DNA of 53,930 bases from Gemmatimonas sp. (GCA_023910675.1 JAAVWC010000026.1:1-53930); one strand, 5' to 3'. Shown: positions 37,400-46,478, counted from the first letter of the stretch. Translations and numbers: made by a program. The notes: generated by a model not told the origin, from the sequence alone.

Positions 37400-39304
37400 T
37401 CAGACGAGTGGGGACACCGTCGAAAACTCCTGCGTCACGTTACGCGGCGCCGTCATGGCGGCCGGATTGAGGATCGCGTCGAGTTGATCGCGTGTCAGCA
37501 GCCCGCGTTCCAACACGATCTCGAAGACTCCTCGCCCGCTCGCCAGCGCCGTGCGCGCCACGTCTGTTGCCTGTTCATAACCGATAACCGGTACGAGGGC
37601 CGTCACAATGCCGATGGAGTGCTCCACAAAGTGACGCATCCGGTCGGCGTTGGCGGTGATCCCCGTTACACAGCGCTCGCGCAACACCAGGCACGCGCTG
37701 CGTAACATGTCGATGCCGCGCAGCAACCGATAGGCTATCACGGGCTCGAACGCATTGAGCTGCAACTGCCCCGCTTCGGCCGCCATGGTGACGGTGACAT
37801 CGCCGCCGATCACCTCGAAGCATACCTGATTGACCACCTCGGGAATGACCGGGTTGACCTTGCCCGGCATGATCGACGAGCCGGGTTGCATGGCGGGCAG
37901 GTTGATTTCGCCGAAGCCCGCGCGCGGTCCCGACGAGAGCAGCCGCAGGTCATTGCAGATCTTGGAGAGCTTGGTGGCCGTCCGCTTCATCACGCCACTG
38001 AGCTGCACGAAGGCGCCGGTATCGCTCGTCGCTTCCACCAGGTCGGGGGCGGTGAGCACGGGCACGCCCGATATCTCGGTGAGACGCACGGCGACCAGCT
38101 CCGCATATCCCGGCGGGGCATTGATCCCGGTGCCGATCGCCGTCGCGCCCAGATTGATTTCGCGAATGAGCAGCTGCGCTTCGGCCAGTCGATCCACGTC
38201 TTCGCGCAGCGTATGCGCGAACGCCATGAACTCCTGCCCCAGCGTCATCGGCACGGCGTCCTGCATCTGCGTGCGCCCCATCTTGATGAGCGGCGCGAAC
38301 TCGATGCCCTTCACCTCGAAGGCATCCGACAGCCGCGCGAGTTCATCACGGAACGTCGCGAGACTCTTGTGCAGCGCCACGCGCACCGCGGTGGGATACA
38401 CGTCGTTCGTTGATTGACTGAGGTTGACGTGGTCATTGGGATTGATCACGTCGTACGAGCCGCGTGCCGCGTTACACAACTCGAGTGCGCGATTGGCGAT
38501 GACTTCGTTCGCGTTCATGTTGGTGCTCGTCCCGGCCCCGCCCTGAATCATGTCGACCAGGAAGTGCTCGTGATGACGGCCGGCGCGAATTTCCCGCGCG
38601 GCGCGTACGATGGCATCGGCCTTGTCCTTCTCGAGCAGGCCGAGCTCATGATTCGTCACCGCTGCCGCTTCCTTCACCGCCGCCAGCGACTCGATGAGCA
38701 CGGGGAATTCGCGGAGCGGAATCCCGGTAATGGGGAAGTTCTCAAGCGCCCGCAGCGTCTGCACGCCGTACAGCGCCTCGAAGGGGACGTCACGCTCGCC
38801 GAGGAGGTCGTGTTCGGTGCGGGTGCGATTGCCGCCAAAGCCCAACGTGCGGCCACGTCCCACGAGGGTGGCATCGGCGCGGCGCAGGCGGGCTGAAATG
38901 GCGCGCGCCGCCTTGGCCACGAGTGCCGCATACAGCTGCGGTGCTTCGCGGGTGATGTCATCGAGTTGGGTGCGCGTGAGCAGGACGCAGTGGCCCGGCA
39001 TGATGACCCGTGCGGTGGTGCCATGCTTGCTGTCGTCGAGGAGCAGCCCTTCGCCGACCGCCTCACCGGGACCGAGCGTCACCAGGCGCGTCGAGCGCCC
39101 GTCAGACGACTTTTCAATGGCCACGGCGCCGCTGAGCAGGATTGCAAAACGCTGCCGGGCTTCCCCTTCGGCGAAGATCGTGCTGTCCGCCTCGAGCTCG
39201 TGCAGCGTAACGTGGCGGGCGAGTTTCCAGAGATGCGCGTCGGTGAAGCCTTCGAGGAAGGCGGTGTCGCGCAATTGATCGGCGAGTTGAGCCGGAGTGG
39301 TCAT
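37400..39304 (-). CDS. aspA: Aspartate ammonia-lyase fused to an N-terminal cyclic-nucleotide-binding domain
   Basis: Aspartase converts L-aspartate to fumarate and ammonia. Residues about 160-634 are a full-length lyase (about 470 residues) with the signature GSSIMPGKVNP near residue 475 and TSTNMNANEV. Residues about 15-145 are a Crp-type cNMP-binding fold: FAEGEARQRFAILLSGAVAI, then GEAVGEGLLLDD and TTARV at the phosphate-binding cassette. No DNA-binding helix-turn-helix is present. The start chosen is ATG 39304 (634 residues). The open frame reaches back to 39484, but that stretch is unlikely to be coding. Allosteric control of aspartase by a cyclic nucleotide is the natural inference. 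The divergent neighbour makes aspartate from asparagine derivatives. Confidence 0.9.
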   Translation of the reverse strand: MTTPAQLADQLRDTAFLEGFTDAHLWKLARHVTLHELEADSTIFAEGEARQRFAILLSGAVAIEKSSDGRSTRLVTLGPGEAVGEGLLLDDSKHGTTARVIMPGHCVLLTRTQLDDITREAPQLYAALVAKAARAISARLRRADATLVGRGRTLGFGGNRTRTEHDLLGERDVPFEALYGVQTLRALENFPITGIPLREFPVLIESLAAVKEAAAVTNHELGLLEKDKADAIVRAAREIRAGRHHEHFLVDMIQGGAGTSTNMNANEVIANRALELCNAARGSYDVINPNDHVNLSQSTNDVYPTAVRVALHKSLATFRDELARLSDAFEVKGIEFAPLIKMGRTQMQDAVPMTLGQEFMAFAHTLREDVDRLAEAQLLIREINLGATAIGTGINAPPGYAELVAVRLTEISGVPVLTAPDLVEATSDTGAFVQLSGVMKRTATKLSKICNDLRLLSSGPRAGFGEINLPAMQPGSSIMPGKVNPVIPEVVNQVCFEVIGGDVTVTMAAEAGQLQLNAFEPVIAYRLLRGIDMLRSACLVLRERCVTGITANADRMRHFVEHSIGIVTALVPVIGYEQATDVARTALASGRGVFEIVLERGLLTRDQLDAILNPAAMTAPRNVTQEFSTVSPLV

Positions 39305-39522
39305 CAGCAGGGGAGTGGTGGGGCGGGGTACGGCGAAAGGCCTGGGGACAACGGACTGCCACAGCGGGAAGATGGCAGACGGCGGGGCGCGTGGCGCCTG
39401 TCCCGACGTCTTCGGTTCATACTGGACGGCTATTCCCTGCCTCTCGCCACATGGAGTGTATTCGAGTAACGTCGCTCTGGTCATATCCCACGCAGGGCAC
39501 TCACTGTTCCGGAGTCCACCGT

Positions 39523-40560
39523 ATGTCCTTGTCCCGCCGCGAGTTTCTCGAGCGCTCGGCCGCCCTCTCCGCTGCGGGATTCATGCCGCGGCTCCCGGAC
39601 GCCTGGCCCGTGGCGCCGGAGCCGCTGCCGCCGGGATTCCGCGGACGCCCCTGTGTGATCTCGTCGTCGAATGGCCTCCGCGGCGTGAAGGTGGCGTACG
39701 ACAAGATCGTCGCCGGTGAAGACCCCCTCGACGCCGCGATTGCTGGCGTGAACATCCAGGAGCTCGACCCCAACGACCAGTCTGTCGGGCTCGGCGGGCT
39801 CCCCAACGAGGAAGGGGTGGTGCAGCTCGACGCCTCCTGCATGCACGGCCCGACCAAACGCGCCGGCGCGGTGGGGTGCATCGAGGGGATCGCGACCCCG
39901 TCGCTCGTGGCCAAGGCGGTCATGGACTACACCGACCACGTCATGCTGGTGGGCGAAGGGGCAGCGCGCTTTGCGAAGGCCATGGGCTTCAAGGAGCAGA
40001 ACCTCCTCACCGAGAAGTCGCGCCAGGACTGGATGCGCTGGAAGTCGCGCCTCAATGCGAACGACGCGTGGCTCGATCACAACGACGACATCAAGATCAA
40101 GTTCACGACGGGCACGATCAACATGAACGCGGTCACGGCCAGCGGTGATCTGGGGTCGGTGACGACCACGAGCGGCATGGCGTGGAAGGTGCCCGGGCGC
40201 ATCGGCGACTCGCCCATCGTGGGGGCGGGGCAGTACTGCGACAACACCGTGGGTGCGGCAGGGAGCACGGGCCGTGGCGAGGCAAACATCAAGACCTGCG
40301 CCTCGTTCCTGATTGTGGAGTTCATGCGCCAGGGGATGGCGCCGCAGGCGGCCTGTCTCAAGGCCCTCGAGCGGGTGGTGGCCATGACCGAAGCCCGGCT
40401 CATGGGGCCCGGCGGCCGTCCGAAGTTCGATCTCGAGTTCTACGCACTCGCCAAGAACGGCGACTTTGGGGGCGCGACGCTGTACTCGGGCGGGCGCTTC
40501 GCGGTATGCGACGAGCGGGGGACGCGTTTGGAGCCGGCGGCGCACCTTTTTCAGCGGTGA
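39523..40560 (+). CDS. Glycosylasparaginase / isoaspartyl peptidase family hydrolase, Tat-exported
   Basis: This Ntn-hydrolase has 345 residues and would split N4-(GlcNAc)-Asn or a beta-aspartyl bond to release aspartate. The N-terminus SRREFLERSAALSAAG is a twin-arginine signal. The autocatalytic nucleophile is T198 in TTGTINMNAV. The family loop GRIGDSPIVGAGQYCDN and the GAAGSTGRGE stretch follow. The start is ATG 39523, with GGAG 8 nt before it. It is divergent from the aspartase gene, so a shared intergenic region may control both. Released aspartate could feed the aspartase. Glycosylasparaginase is favoured over plain asparaginase by the loop sequence. Confidence 0.9.
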   Translation: MSLSRREFLERSAALSAAGFMPRLPDAWPVAPEPLPPGFRGRPCVISSSNGLRGVKVAYDKIVAGEDPLDAAIAGVNIQELDPNDQSVGLGGLPNEEGVVQLDASCMHGPTKRAGAVGCIEGIATPSLVAKAVMDYTDHVMLVGEGAARFAKAMGFKEQNLLTEKSRQDWMRWKSRLNANDAWLDHNDDIKIKFTTGTINMNAVTASGDLGSVTTTSGMAWKVPGRIGDSPIVGAGQYCDNTVGAAGSTGRGEANIKTCASFLIVEFMRQGMAPQAACLKALERVVAMTEARLMGPGGRPKFDLEFYALAKNGDFGGATLYSGGRFAVCDERGTRLEPAAHLFQR

Positions 40561-40810
40561 GGTCTGAGCACTGAGAGCTCAGACTCAGAGCTCAGAGCTC
40601 AGCTCTGGATCGGCGTGAGAATCCAGTAACGCAGACGCGAGAAGCCAGGACCTGCGGTGGCGGTTTCCCCAACCGCGGGTCCTCGCCTCTCGCGTCTGCG
40701 TTACTGGACTCTCACACCTATCCGGAACTCGGCTCTCGATTCTCGACTCTCGGTCTCGTGTCTCAGTCTTGGCCTGAGGTCTCAGTCTGAGACCTCAGCT
40801 CTCAGTTAAA
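40561..40810. repeat. Long palindromic intergenic element, copy 3
   Basis: The core 40604-40725 is CTGGATCGGCGTGAGAATCC to ACTCTCACACCTATCCGG, with an apical AGGACCTGCGGTGG/CAACCGCGGGTCCT stem. The flanks are GAGCTC/CTCAG-type repeats on the left and CTCGG/CTCAG-type on the right. It lies between the hydrolase and leuS and ends 11 bp before the putative leuS -10 box. Confidence 0.9.
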
Positions 40811-40820
40811 GGAATTCGAT

Positions 40821-40826
40821 TAAATT
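40821..40826 (+). promoter_or_regulatory. Candidate -10 box, leaderless leuS
   Basis: TAAATT is followed by GCAGG (5 nt) and the leuS ATG. There is no room for a separate leader with a ribosome site. It is the fourth close match to the TANNNT-5/7-ATG pattern in the window. Confidence 0.4.
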
Positions 40827-40831
40827 GCAGG

Positions 40832-43264
40832 ATGTCCGAAACTGACGTCCCGACTCCGTACGTCCCCGCCGCGGTCGAGCCCAAGTGGCAGTCGCGCTGG
40901 GCTGAGCGCGGCACCAATGCCGCGAAGCTCGACGCGCCCACGCGGCCGTTCTACGCGCTCATGATGTTCCCCTATCCGAGCGCCGAAGGGCTGCACGTGG
41001 GGAACCTCTTTGCCTTCACCGGCAGCGATATCTCCGCGCGCTTCCACCGGCTGCTCGGACACGATGTCTTCCAGCCACTCGGCTTCGATGCGTTCGGCAT
41101 CCACTCCGAGAATTACGCGCTCAAGGTCGGCGCGCATCCCATGGAGCTCACGCCCAAGAACGTCGCGAACTTCACGCGGCAGCTGGGACGGGCGGGCTTC
41201 ATGGTCGACTGGAATCAGAAGGTCGATACGTCGCGCGCCGATTACTACAAGTGGACGCAGTGGGTCTTCCTGCAGCTCCACAAGCAGGGGCTCGCGTACA
41301 AGAAAGCCGCCGCCGTGAACTGGTGTCCCACCGACAAGACCGTGCTCGCCAACGAACAGGTCGAGAACGGCGTGTGCGAACGCTGTGGCACCGCGGTGGA
41401 ACAGCGCTTCCTCGAGCAGTGGTTCTTCCGCATCTCCGAGTATGCGCCGAGACTGCTCGCCAATCTCGATTGGCTCGATTGGTCGCCCGTCACGCGTCAG
41501 GCACAGCGCAACTGGATCGGCAAGTCCGAAGGCGCCGAACTCACCTTCGATATTGCCGCGCACGACGCAAGCGTCACGGTGTTCACGACACGCGCCGACA
41601 CCATTTACGGCGCCACGTATCTCGTGCTCGCCCCCGAGCATCCGCTCGTGGGCGCGCTCACCACCGATGCGCAGCGCGACGTCGTCACGCAGTACGTCGA
41701 CGCCACCAAGAAGCAGGATCTCATCTCGCGGAAGAGCAGCAAGGAGAAGACCGGCGTCTTCACCGGCTCGTACGCCATCAATCCGGCCACGGGCGCGCAG
41801 ATCCCCGTGTGGATCGCCGACTACGTGCTCATGGAGTACGGCACCGGCGCCATCATGGCCGTGCCGGGTCACGACGAGCGCGACTTTGAGTTTGCGCAGG
41901 GGTTCAACCTGCCCATCGTGCGCGTTGTCGCTGGCCCCGACGATCACGCCGACACGCCGCTCGGCGATGCGGCCTTCACCGACGACGATCACGGTCGGTT
42001 GGTGAACTCGGGCGAGTTCGACGGTCTCGCGGTGCAGGAGGCCAAGCGCACCGTCACCACGTGGCTCGAAGGCAAGCAGCACGCGAAGGCGGTCACCAAC
42101 TATCGTCTGCACGACTGGTGCATTTCGCGGCAGCGCTACTGGGGGCCGCCCATTCCCATCATCTACTGCGACGACTGTGGCGCCGTGCCGGTGCCCGAAT
42201 CGCAGCTGCCGGTGGAGCTCCCGTTCATCTCCGACTTCAAGCCCGACGACAGCGGGATCTCGCCGCTGGCGCGTCATGAAGAGTGGTATCGCGTGCCGTG
42301 TCCCACGTGCCGTAAGCCGGCGCGTCGCGAAACCGACGTGAGTGACACGTTCCTCGACAGCGCGTGGTATTTCCTCCGCTATCCGAGTGCGAACCACAGC
42401 AACGTGCCTTTCGATGCGGCACGCACGAAGACGTGGCTGCCGGTGAATTCGTACATCGGCGGCAACGAACACGCGGTGTTGCACCTGCTGTACTCGCGCT
42501 TCATCACCATGGTGCTGAAGGACGGCGGGTTCATCGACTTCGAAGAGCCGTTTACGCGCTTCCGCGCGCACGGCATGATCATTCGCGAAGGCGCGAAGAT
42601 GTCGAAGTCGAAGGGCAACGTCATCAACCCCGATGTGTACATGGAAGAGTGGGGCGCCGACGCGTTCCGGATGTATCTCATGTTCCTCGGCCCGTACGAA
42701 GAAGGCGGCGACTTCCGCGATCAGGGCATCAGCGGTGTGCGCCGCTTCCTCGACCGGTTGTGGTCGTCGGTGCGCGATGCGGGCACCGAGGGTACGCCCG
42801 ACGCCGAGGTGCTGCGCAAGTTGCATCGCACCATCAAGAAGGTGGGCGAAGATACCGCGAACCTGGCGTATAACACCGCTATCGCGGCGATGATGGAGTA
42901 CATGAACGCCGTGCGTCGCGGTGAGCGTGCGCCGCATCGTGATGAGCTGTTGCCGTTGGTGCAGCTGGTCGCGCCGTATGCGCCGCACCTGGCCGAAGAG
43001 TGCTGGGAGCAGCTCGGGCACAGCGGCAGTGTGTTCGACGCCGGATGGCCGGTGTTCGATGCCGCGATGCTGGTGGACAACACCGTCGATCTGGTGGTGC
43101 AGGTGAACGGGAAGGTGCGCAGCAAGCTGCACGTACCCGTCGACATCACCCAGGATGCGGCGCTGGCCCTCGCGATGCAGGAAGAGGGCGTGGCGAAGTT
43201 CGTGACGGACACACCGAAGAAGGTGATCTTCGTGCCGAAGCGCTTGCTGAACATCGTGGTGTGA
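40832..43264 (+). CDS. leuS: Leucyl-tRNA synthetase
   Basis: This class I synthetase (810 residues) charges tRNA-Leu. The HIGH motif appears as HVGN (H55-N58, in PSAEGLHVGN). KMSKS is at 589-593. The CP1 editing domain is present (TRADTIYGATYLVLAPEHP). Zinc-type cysteines occur in CERCGT, CDDCG and CPTC. It has normal length and the usual C-terminal anticodon-binding and LeuS-specific domains (VNGKVRSKLHVP). The next gene begins 28 bp after it. Confidence 0.97.
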   Translation: MSETDVPTPYVPAAVEPKWQSRWAERGTNAAKLDAPTRPFYALMMFPYPSAEGLHVGNLFAFTGSDISARFHRLLGHDVFQPLGFDAFGIHSENYALKVGAHPMELTPKNVANFTRQLGRAGFMVDWNQKVDTSRADYYKWTQWVFLQLHKQGLAYKKAAAVNWCPTDKTVLANEQVENGVCERCGTAVEQRFLEQWFFRISEYAPRLLANLDWLDWSPVTRQAQRNWIGKSEGAELTFDIAAHDASVTVFTTRADTIYGATYLVLAPEHPLVGALTTDAQRDVVTQYVDATKKQDLISRKSSKEKTGVFTGSYAINPATGAQIPVWIADYVLMEYGTGAIMAVPGHDERDFEFAQGFNLPIVRVVAGPDDHADTPLGDAAFTDDDHGRLVNSGEFDGLAVQEAKRTVTTWLEGKQHAKAVTNYRLHDWCISRQRYWGPPIPIIYCDDCGAVPVPESQLPVELPFISDFKPDDSGISPLARHEEWYRVPCPTCRKPARRETDVSDTFLDSAWYFLRYPSANHSNVPFDAARTKTWLPVNSYIGGNEHAVLHLLYSRFITMVLKDGGFIDFEEPFTRFRAHGMIIREGAKMSKSKGNVINPDVYMEEWGADAFRMYLMFLGPYEEGGDFRDQGISGVRRFLDRLWSSVRDAGTEGTPDAEVLRKLHRTIKKVGEDTANLAYNTAIAAMMEYMNAVRRGERAPHRDELLPLVQLVAPYAPHLAEECWEQLGHSGSVFDAGWPVFDAAMLVDNTVDLVVQVNGKVRSKLHVPVDITQDAALALAMQEEGVAKFVTDTPKKVIFVPKRLLNIVV

Positions 43265-43292
43265 TTCACCCCGTGGTGGGAGCCGGCGTTCG

Positions 43293-45200
43293 ATGAACAT
43301 CATGTTCAGCGTGGCGGTCGTCAGCCTCACCTTGCAGGTGGGGATGACTGCTGCGCTCCTGATTTTGGGGCAGGCCCCGCGCTGGCGCCGAGTGCGTTGG
43401 TTCGGGGCCGTCGCATGTACGGCCGCGTGCTATAGCGCCGTCGACATGGTTGCGGCGCTCCGGGCGCCCGGCTCTCCCGACGTCAGTTGGAGCCTGCGGC
43501 TCAACCTGTTCATCGCCACCTTGCACGGCGCCTCGTGGATGCTCTTCACCTACGCGGGCCGCGAGGGTGGGTGGAGCTCGGTGCCCGCGTGGGTGCGACG
43601 TGTCATTACCGTCGCCGTGCTGGTGGCGGGCGCTGGCAGTCTGAGTGGGCTGGTGGCCGCTCCGCAGCGCGAGTTGCTCGAGGTCCCTTCGCTGGGGATC
43701 TCCTACGAACGCCCCGTGCTCAGTCCCTTGGGCAATGCGCTCGGGGTGGTGCCGTTCCTGTTGTTGCTGATCAGCATGATCGGCGTCTGGCAAGACCACC
43801 GTCGTGGGGTGCAAGGCACCACGCCGGTCCTCGTTGGGTTCGTGCTCTTCCTCGTCGCTGCGATCGAGGAACTGCTGGTCGCCGCCGGCGTCGTCCAGTT
43901 CATTTTTCTGGGTGACCTCGGCTACGTCTGCGTGGTCGTGCCGGTCACGTTGCAGATTTTCAGTCGGTTCCGCGACGATGCCAACCAGCTCGATCAGATC
44001 ACGGATCAGCTGGCCGAAGAAGTGCAGCGGCGTACCGACGAACGTGACCGCGCGCGTGAGCAGGTGGTGGAAGAGCAACGCCTGGCCGCTTTGGGGCGAC
44101 TTGCCGCTGGCGTCGGACACGAAATCAACAACCCGCTGCAGTATTTGCGCTTTTCGCTCGAAGAGCTGCGCGAGCTGGCGCAGCGCGCCAACGATGCCGA
44201 CGCACTCGACATGATCGACCGCTCGTTCGAAGGAGTCGATCGTATCCGGCAAGTGGTTGAAGATTTGCGCACGTATGTGCGTCCCCGTGCCGTGGAGATG
44301 GTCCCGGTGGATGTGCGGGAGGTCGTGCGGGCTGCGCTTCGCGTGAGCCGCCCGCAGGCGCGTCAGGGCCTCACCGTGATCACCGAACTCCACGACGTTC
44401 CCCTGGTGCTCGGCCACGAAGGCCGGCTCGTGCAGGTGGTGCTCAACCCGCTGGTGAACGCCATGCAGAGCATGTCGCCGTCAGCGAACAGCCCATCCGC
44501 GCCGCTGGTGGTGCGAACGCGAACGACCGCGCGCGGGTGGGCACAGGTGGAGATTATCGATAGTGGTCCAGGTTTTTCGCCCGACGTGATCGCGAGACTC
44601 GGCGAGCCTTACGTGACGACGCGATCGGAGCAGGGCGGGACGGGACTCGGGTTGTTCGTCTCACGCGGTATCGTCGAGGCACACGGCGGCACGATGCACT
44701 GCGAAAACAATACCGGCGGTGGGGCCGTGGTGCGCATCGAGCTTCCCAATGCTGCTGCCGCCAGTGTCGCCTTCCGCACGCCGCCCACGGGGCATGCCAT
44801 GGTGCCGACGTCGGCTGCGTCGGCGTTGCGCGTGTTGCTCGTCGAGGATGATGTCGATGCGATGCGAGCGCTGCTGCGTGGGTTGCAAGCCGAACAGATC
44901 AACGCCACCGGCTTCACGAAGGGACAGGAGGCGATCGCGTGGCTCGAGCACAACGCCGTCGACCTAGTCGTCACCGATCTCATGATGCCCGGCATGTCCG
45001 GGTGGGAGTTTGCCGAAGCCCTCGAGCGTCGCCACCCGCGGTTGCGCGCGAGTCTGGTGGTGCTCACGGGCGGCGCGTCAACGCCTGAGGCTGAGGCCTT
45101 CGCGGCATCGGGGACGGTGATGGTGCTGGACAAGCCGGTGGGGCGGAAGCAGCTCAGCGCCGCCTTGCGGCAGCGCGTGGCCCCGCAGTCGACGGCGTAG
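43293..45200 (+). CDS. Hybrid sensor histidine kinase with membrane sensor and receiver domain
   Basis: This two-component sensor has 635 residues. It opens with about seven TM helices (residues 1-225). A short coiled coil precedes HisKA with phospho-His H276 (AAGVGHEINNPLQ). HATPase_c follows: DSGPGFSP (G1 box), GGTGLGLFVSRGIVEAHGG (G2 box). A C-terminal REC domain has D562 (VTDLMMPGMSG) and K near LDKPVG. GGGAG precedes the start. No separate response regulator with an output domain is adjacent, so the target is unknown. A PDZ-protein gene follows 79 bp after. Confidence 0.94.
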   Translation: MNIMFSVAVVSLTLQVGMTAALLILGQAPRWRRVRWFGAVACTAACYSAVDMVAALRAPGSPDVSWSLRLNLFIATLHGASWMLFTYAGREGGWSSVPAWVRRVITVAVLVAGAGSLSGLVAAPQRELLEVPSLGISYERPVLSPLGNALGVVPFLLLLISMIGVWQDHRRGVQGTTPVLVGFVLFLVAAIEELLVAAGVVQFIFLGDLGYVCVVVPVTLQIFSRFRDDANQLDQITDQLAEEVQRRTDERDRAREQVVEEQRLAALGRLAAGVGHEINNPLQYLRFSLEELRELAQRANDADALDMIDRSFEGVDRIRQVVEDLRTYVRPRAVEMVPVDVREVVRAALRVSRPQARQGLTVITELHDVPLVLGHEGRLVQVVLNPLVNAMQSMSPSANSPSAPLVVRTRTTARGWAQVEIIDSGPGFSPDVIARLGEPYVTTRSEQGGTGLGLFVSRGIVEAHGGTMHCENNTGGGAVVRIELPNAAAASVAFRTPPTGHAMVPTSAASALRVLLVEDDVDAMRALLRGLQAEQINATGFTKGQEAIAWLEHNAVDLVVTDLMMPGMSGWEFAEALERRHPRLRASLVVLTGGASTPEAEAFAASGTVMVLDKPVGRKQLSAALRQRVAPQSTA

Positions 45201-45279
45201 CACCGATGGCGTTTGCCGGGGAGGAAACCCTGTGTCGGCTTCGTCGTGTCGTATTGGCCAACACTTCACGAGGGTTTTC

Positions 45280-46167
45280 ATGATTCTGTTTGTTCCGCGC
45301 TCGCGCCTTGCGCTGCGCACACTGCTGATGGCCGGTGCTGCACTGACCGCTGGCGCGATGGCTCCGCCGTGTCGCGCTCAGGTTCCGGAGGAGCGCGAGG
45401 TCCGCATTCTTCATTCGCCGGGTACGTTGATGATTCGGCGCGTCGCGCCCAGCAACGGCGCCATGCTCGGCGTCATGCTTGGCGAAGGCTCACGCGCCGA
45501 CACCGCCGGCGTAACGCTCGAATCGATCGCACAAAACGGTCCTGCGGCCGAGGCCGGACTCAAGGCCGGCGATGTCATTACGCAGATCAATGGCGTGAGC
45601 CTCAAGGTGGCCAAGGAAGACGCCGAAGATCTCGCGCTCGCCGGACTCGCGCATCGCCGGCTGCAGCGCGTCATGCGCAAGGTAAATGCGGGCGACGAGG
45701 TCACGTTGCAGGTGACGAGTGGGGGTCGTTCGCGCTCGGTCACGGTCAAGGCGGTCTCGCCGCAATCACTTGAAGCCGGTGAACCGCGTGTGGTCGAGCG
45801 CGTGATTACGCGTGGCCCTGAAGGCAGGATCATGGAGCGCCGCGCCGGCGTTCCGCGCGCCATGGTCGGTATGAGGGTAGGGGCTGCGGGCAATCTGCGC
45901 GATACGCTGGGGCTGTTTGTGAGCAGCGTGGTGAGCGGTGGCCCCGCCGAGAAGGCCGGCGTGATTGAAGGGGAGCGGATCGCGACGGTGAATGGCATCG
46001 ATGTGCGCGTACCGCGTGAGGACGCAGACGATCAGCAGGTGGTGTCGGTGCGCGTCGATCGTTTTGTGCGTGAAGTGCAGAAGGTCGAGCCCGGCAAGAC
46101 CATCACGCTCCGGGTGTACGGGAACGGACGGTATCGCGATGTCACAGTGACGGCGGCGGTTCGCTGA
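45280..46167 (+). CDS. Exported double-PDZ protein
   Basis: The protein has 295 residues and an N-terminal signal peptide ending near PPCRA. It carries two PDZ domains: one around GVTLESIAQNGPAAEAGLKAGD (about 75-170) and one around FVSSVVSGGPAEKAGVIEGE (about 215-290). There is no protease triad, so it is not DegP-like and would act as an adaptor or scaffold in the periplasm. ATG 45280 follows GAGGG at 6 nt. It lies downstream of the histidine kinase, but a functional link is unproven. A palindrome of the intergenic family starts at its stop codon. Confidence 0.85.
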   Translation: MILFVPRSRLALRTLLMAGAALTAGAMAPPCRAQVPEEREVRILHSPGTLMIRRVAPSNGAMLGVMLGEGSRADTAGVTLESIAQNGPAAEAGLKAGDVITQINGVSLKVAKEDAEDLALAGLAHRRLQRVMRKVNAGDEVTLQVTSGGRSRSVTVKAVSPQSLEAGEPRVVERVITRGPEGRIMERRAGVPRAMVGMRVGAAGNLRDTLGLFVSSVVSGGPAEKAGVIEGERIATVNGIDVRVPREDADDQQVVSVRVDRFVREVQKVEPGKTITLRVYGNGRYRDVTVTAAVR

Positions 46168-46397
46168 GATCTGAGTTCTCAGAGCTCAGAACCCGAGCTC
46201 AGAGCTCAGAACTGAGTCTTGGATAGGCGTGAGAGTCCAGGAACGCAGCAGTGAGAAGCCAGGACCCGCGGTGGCGGTTTCCCCCACCGCGGGTCCTCGC
46301 TTCTCACCCCTGCGTTGCTCGACTCTCACGCCTATCCAGGGCTGAGCTCTGAGTTCTGAGCTCAGGGCTCTGAGCGCTCAGCTCTCAGAGCTCAGAA
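46167..46397. repeat. Long palindromic intergenic element, copy 4
   Basis: The core 46218-46340 is CTTGGATAGGCGTGAGAGTC to GACTCTCACGCCTATCCAGG, with an apical AGGACCCGCGGTGG/CCACCGCGGGTCCT stem (near perfect). The flanks are GAGCTCAGA repeats. The rest of the 46168-46539 gap (46398-46539) holds only the presumed promoter of the efflux operon. Confidence 0.9.
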
Positions 46398-46466
46398 ATG
46401 ACGTCCCATCCCGCCGGTATACCCATTTGGTCCCTCCGGGACAACGTTGGGCCGCAGGCTGGCGTA

Positions 46467-46478
46467 GACTTTATAGTC
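46467..46478 (+). promoter_or_regulatory. Palindrome and possible -10 box before the RND operon
   Basis: GACTTTATAGTC is a perfect 4+4 inverted repeat around TTAT and contains TATAGT. It lies about 60 nt before the adaptor ATG. It could be a -10 region or a small repressor operator. No regulator gene is adjacent. Weak evidence. Confidence 0.3.

Noticed and set aside
37400..39484. N-terminal extension of the aspartase to position 39484
   Set aside because: The extra 60 residues are Pro/Arg-rich with no domain, and the cNMP fold begins just after the ATG at 39304. The extension would overlap the promoter region of the divergent hydrolase.
40820..43330. 836-codon minus-strand frame opposite leuS
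   Set aside because: Shadow of leuS; the translation is rich in Arg/His/Asp/Gly and matches no family.
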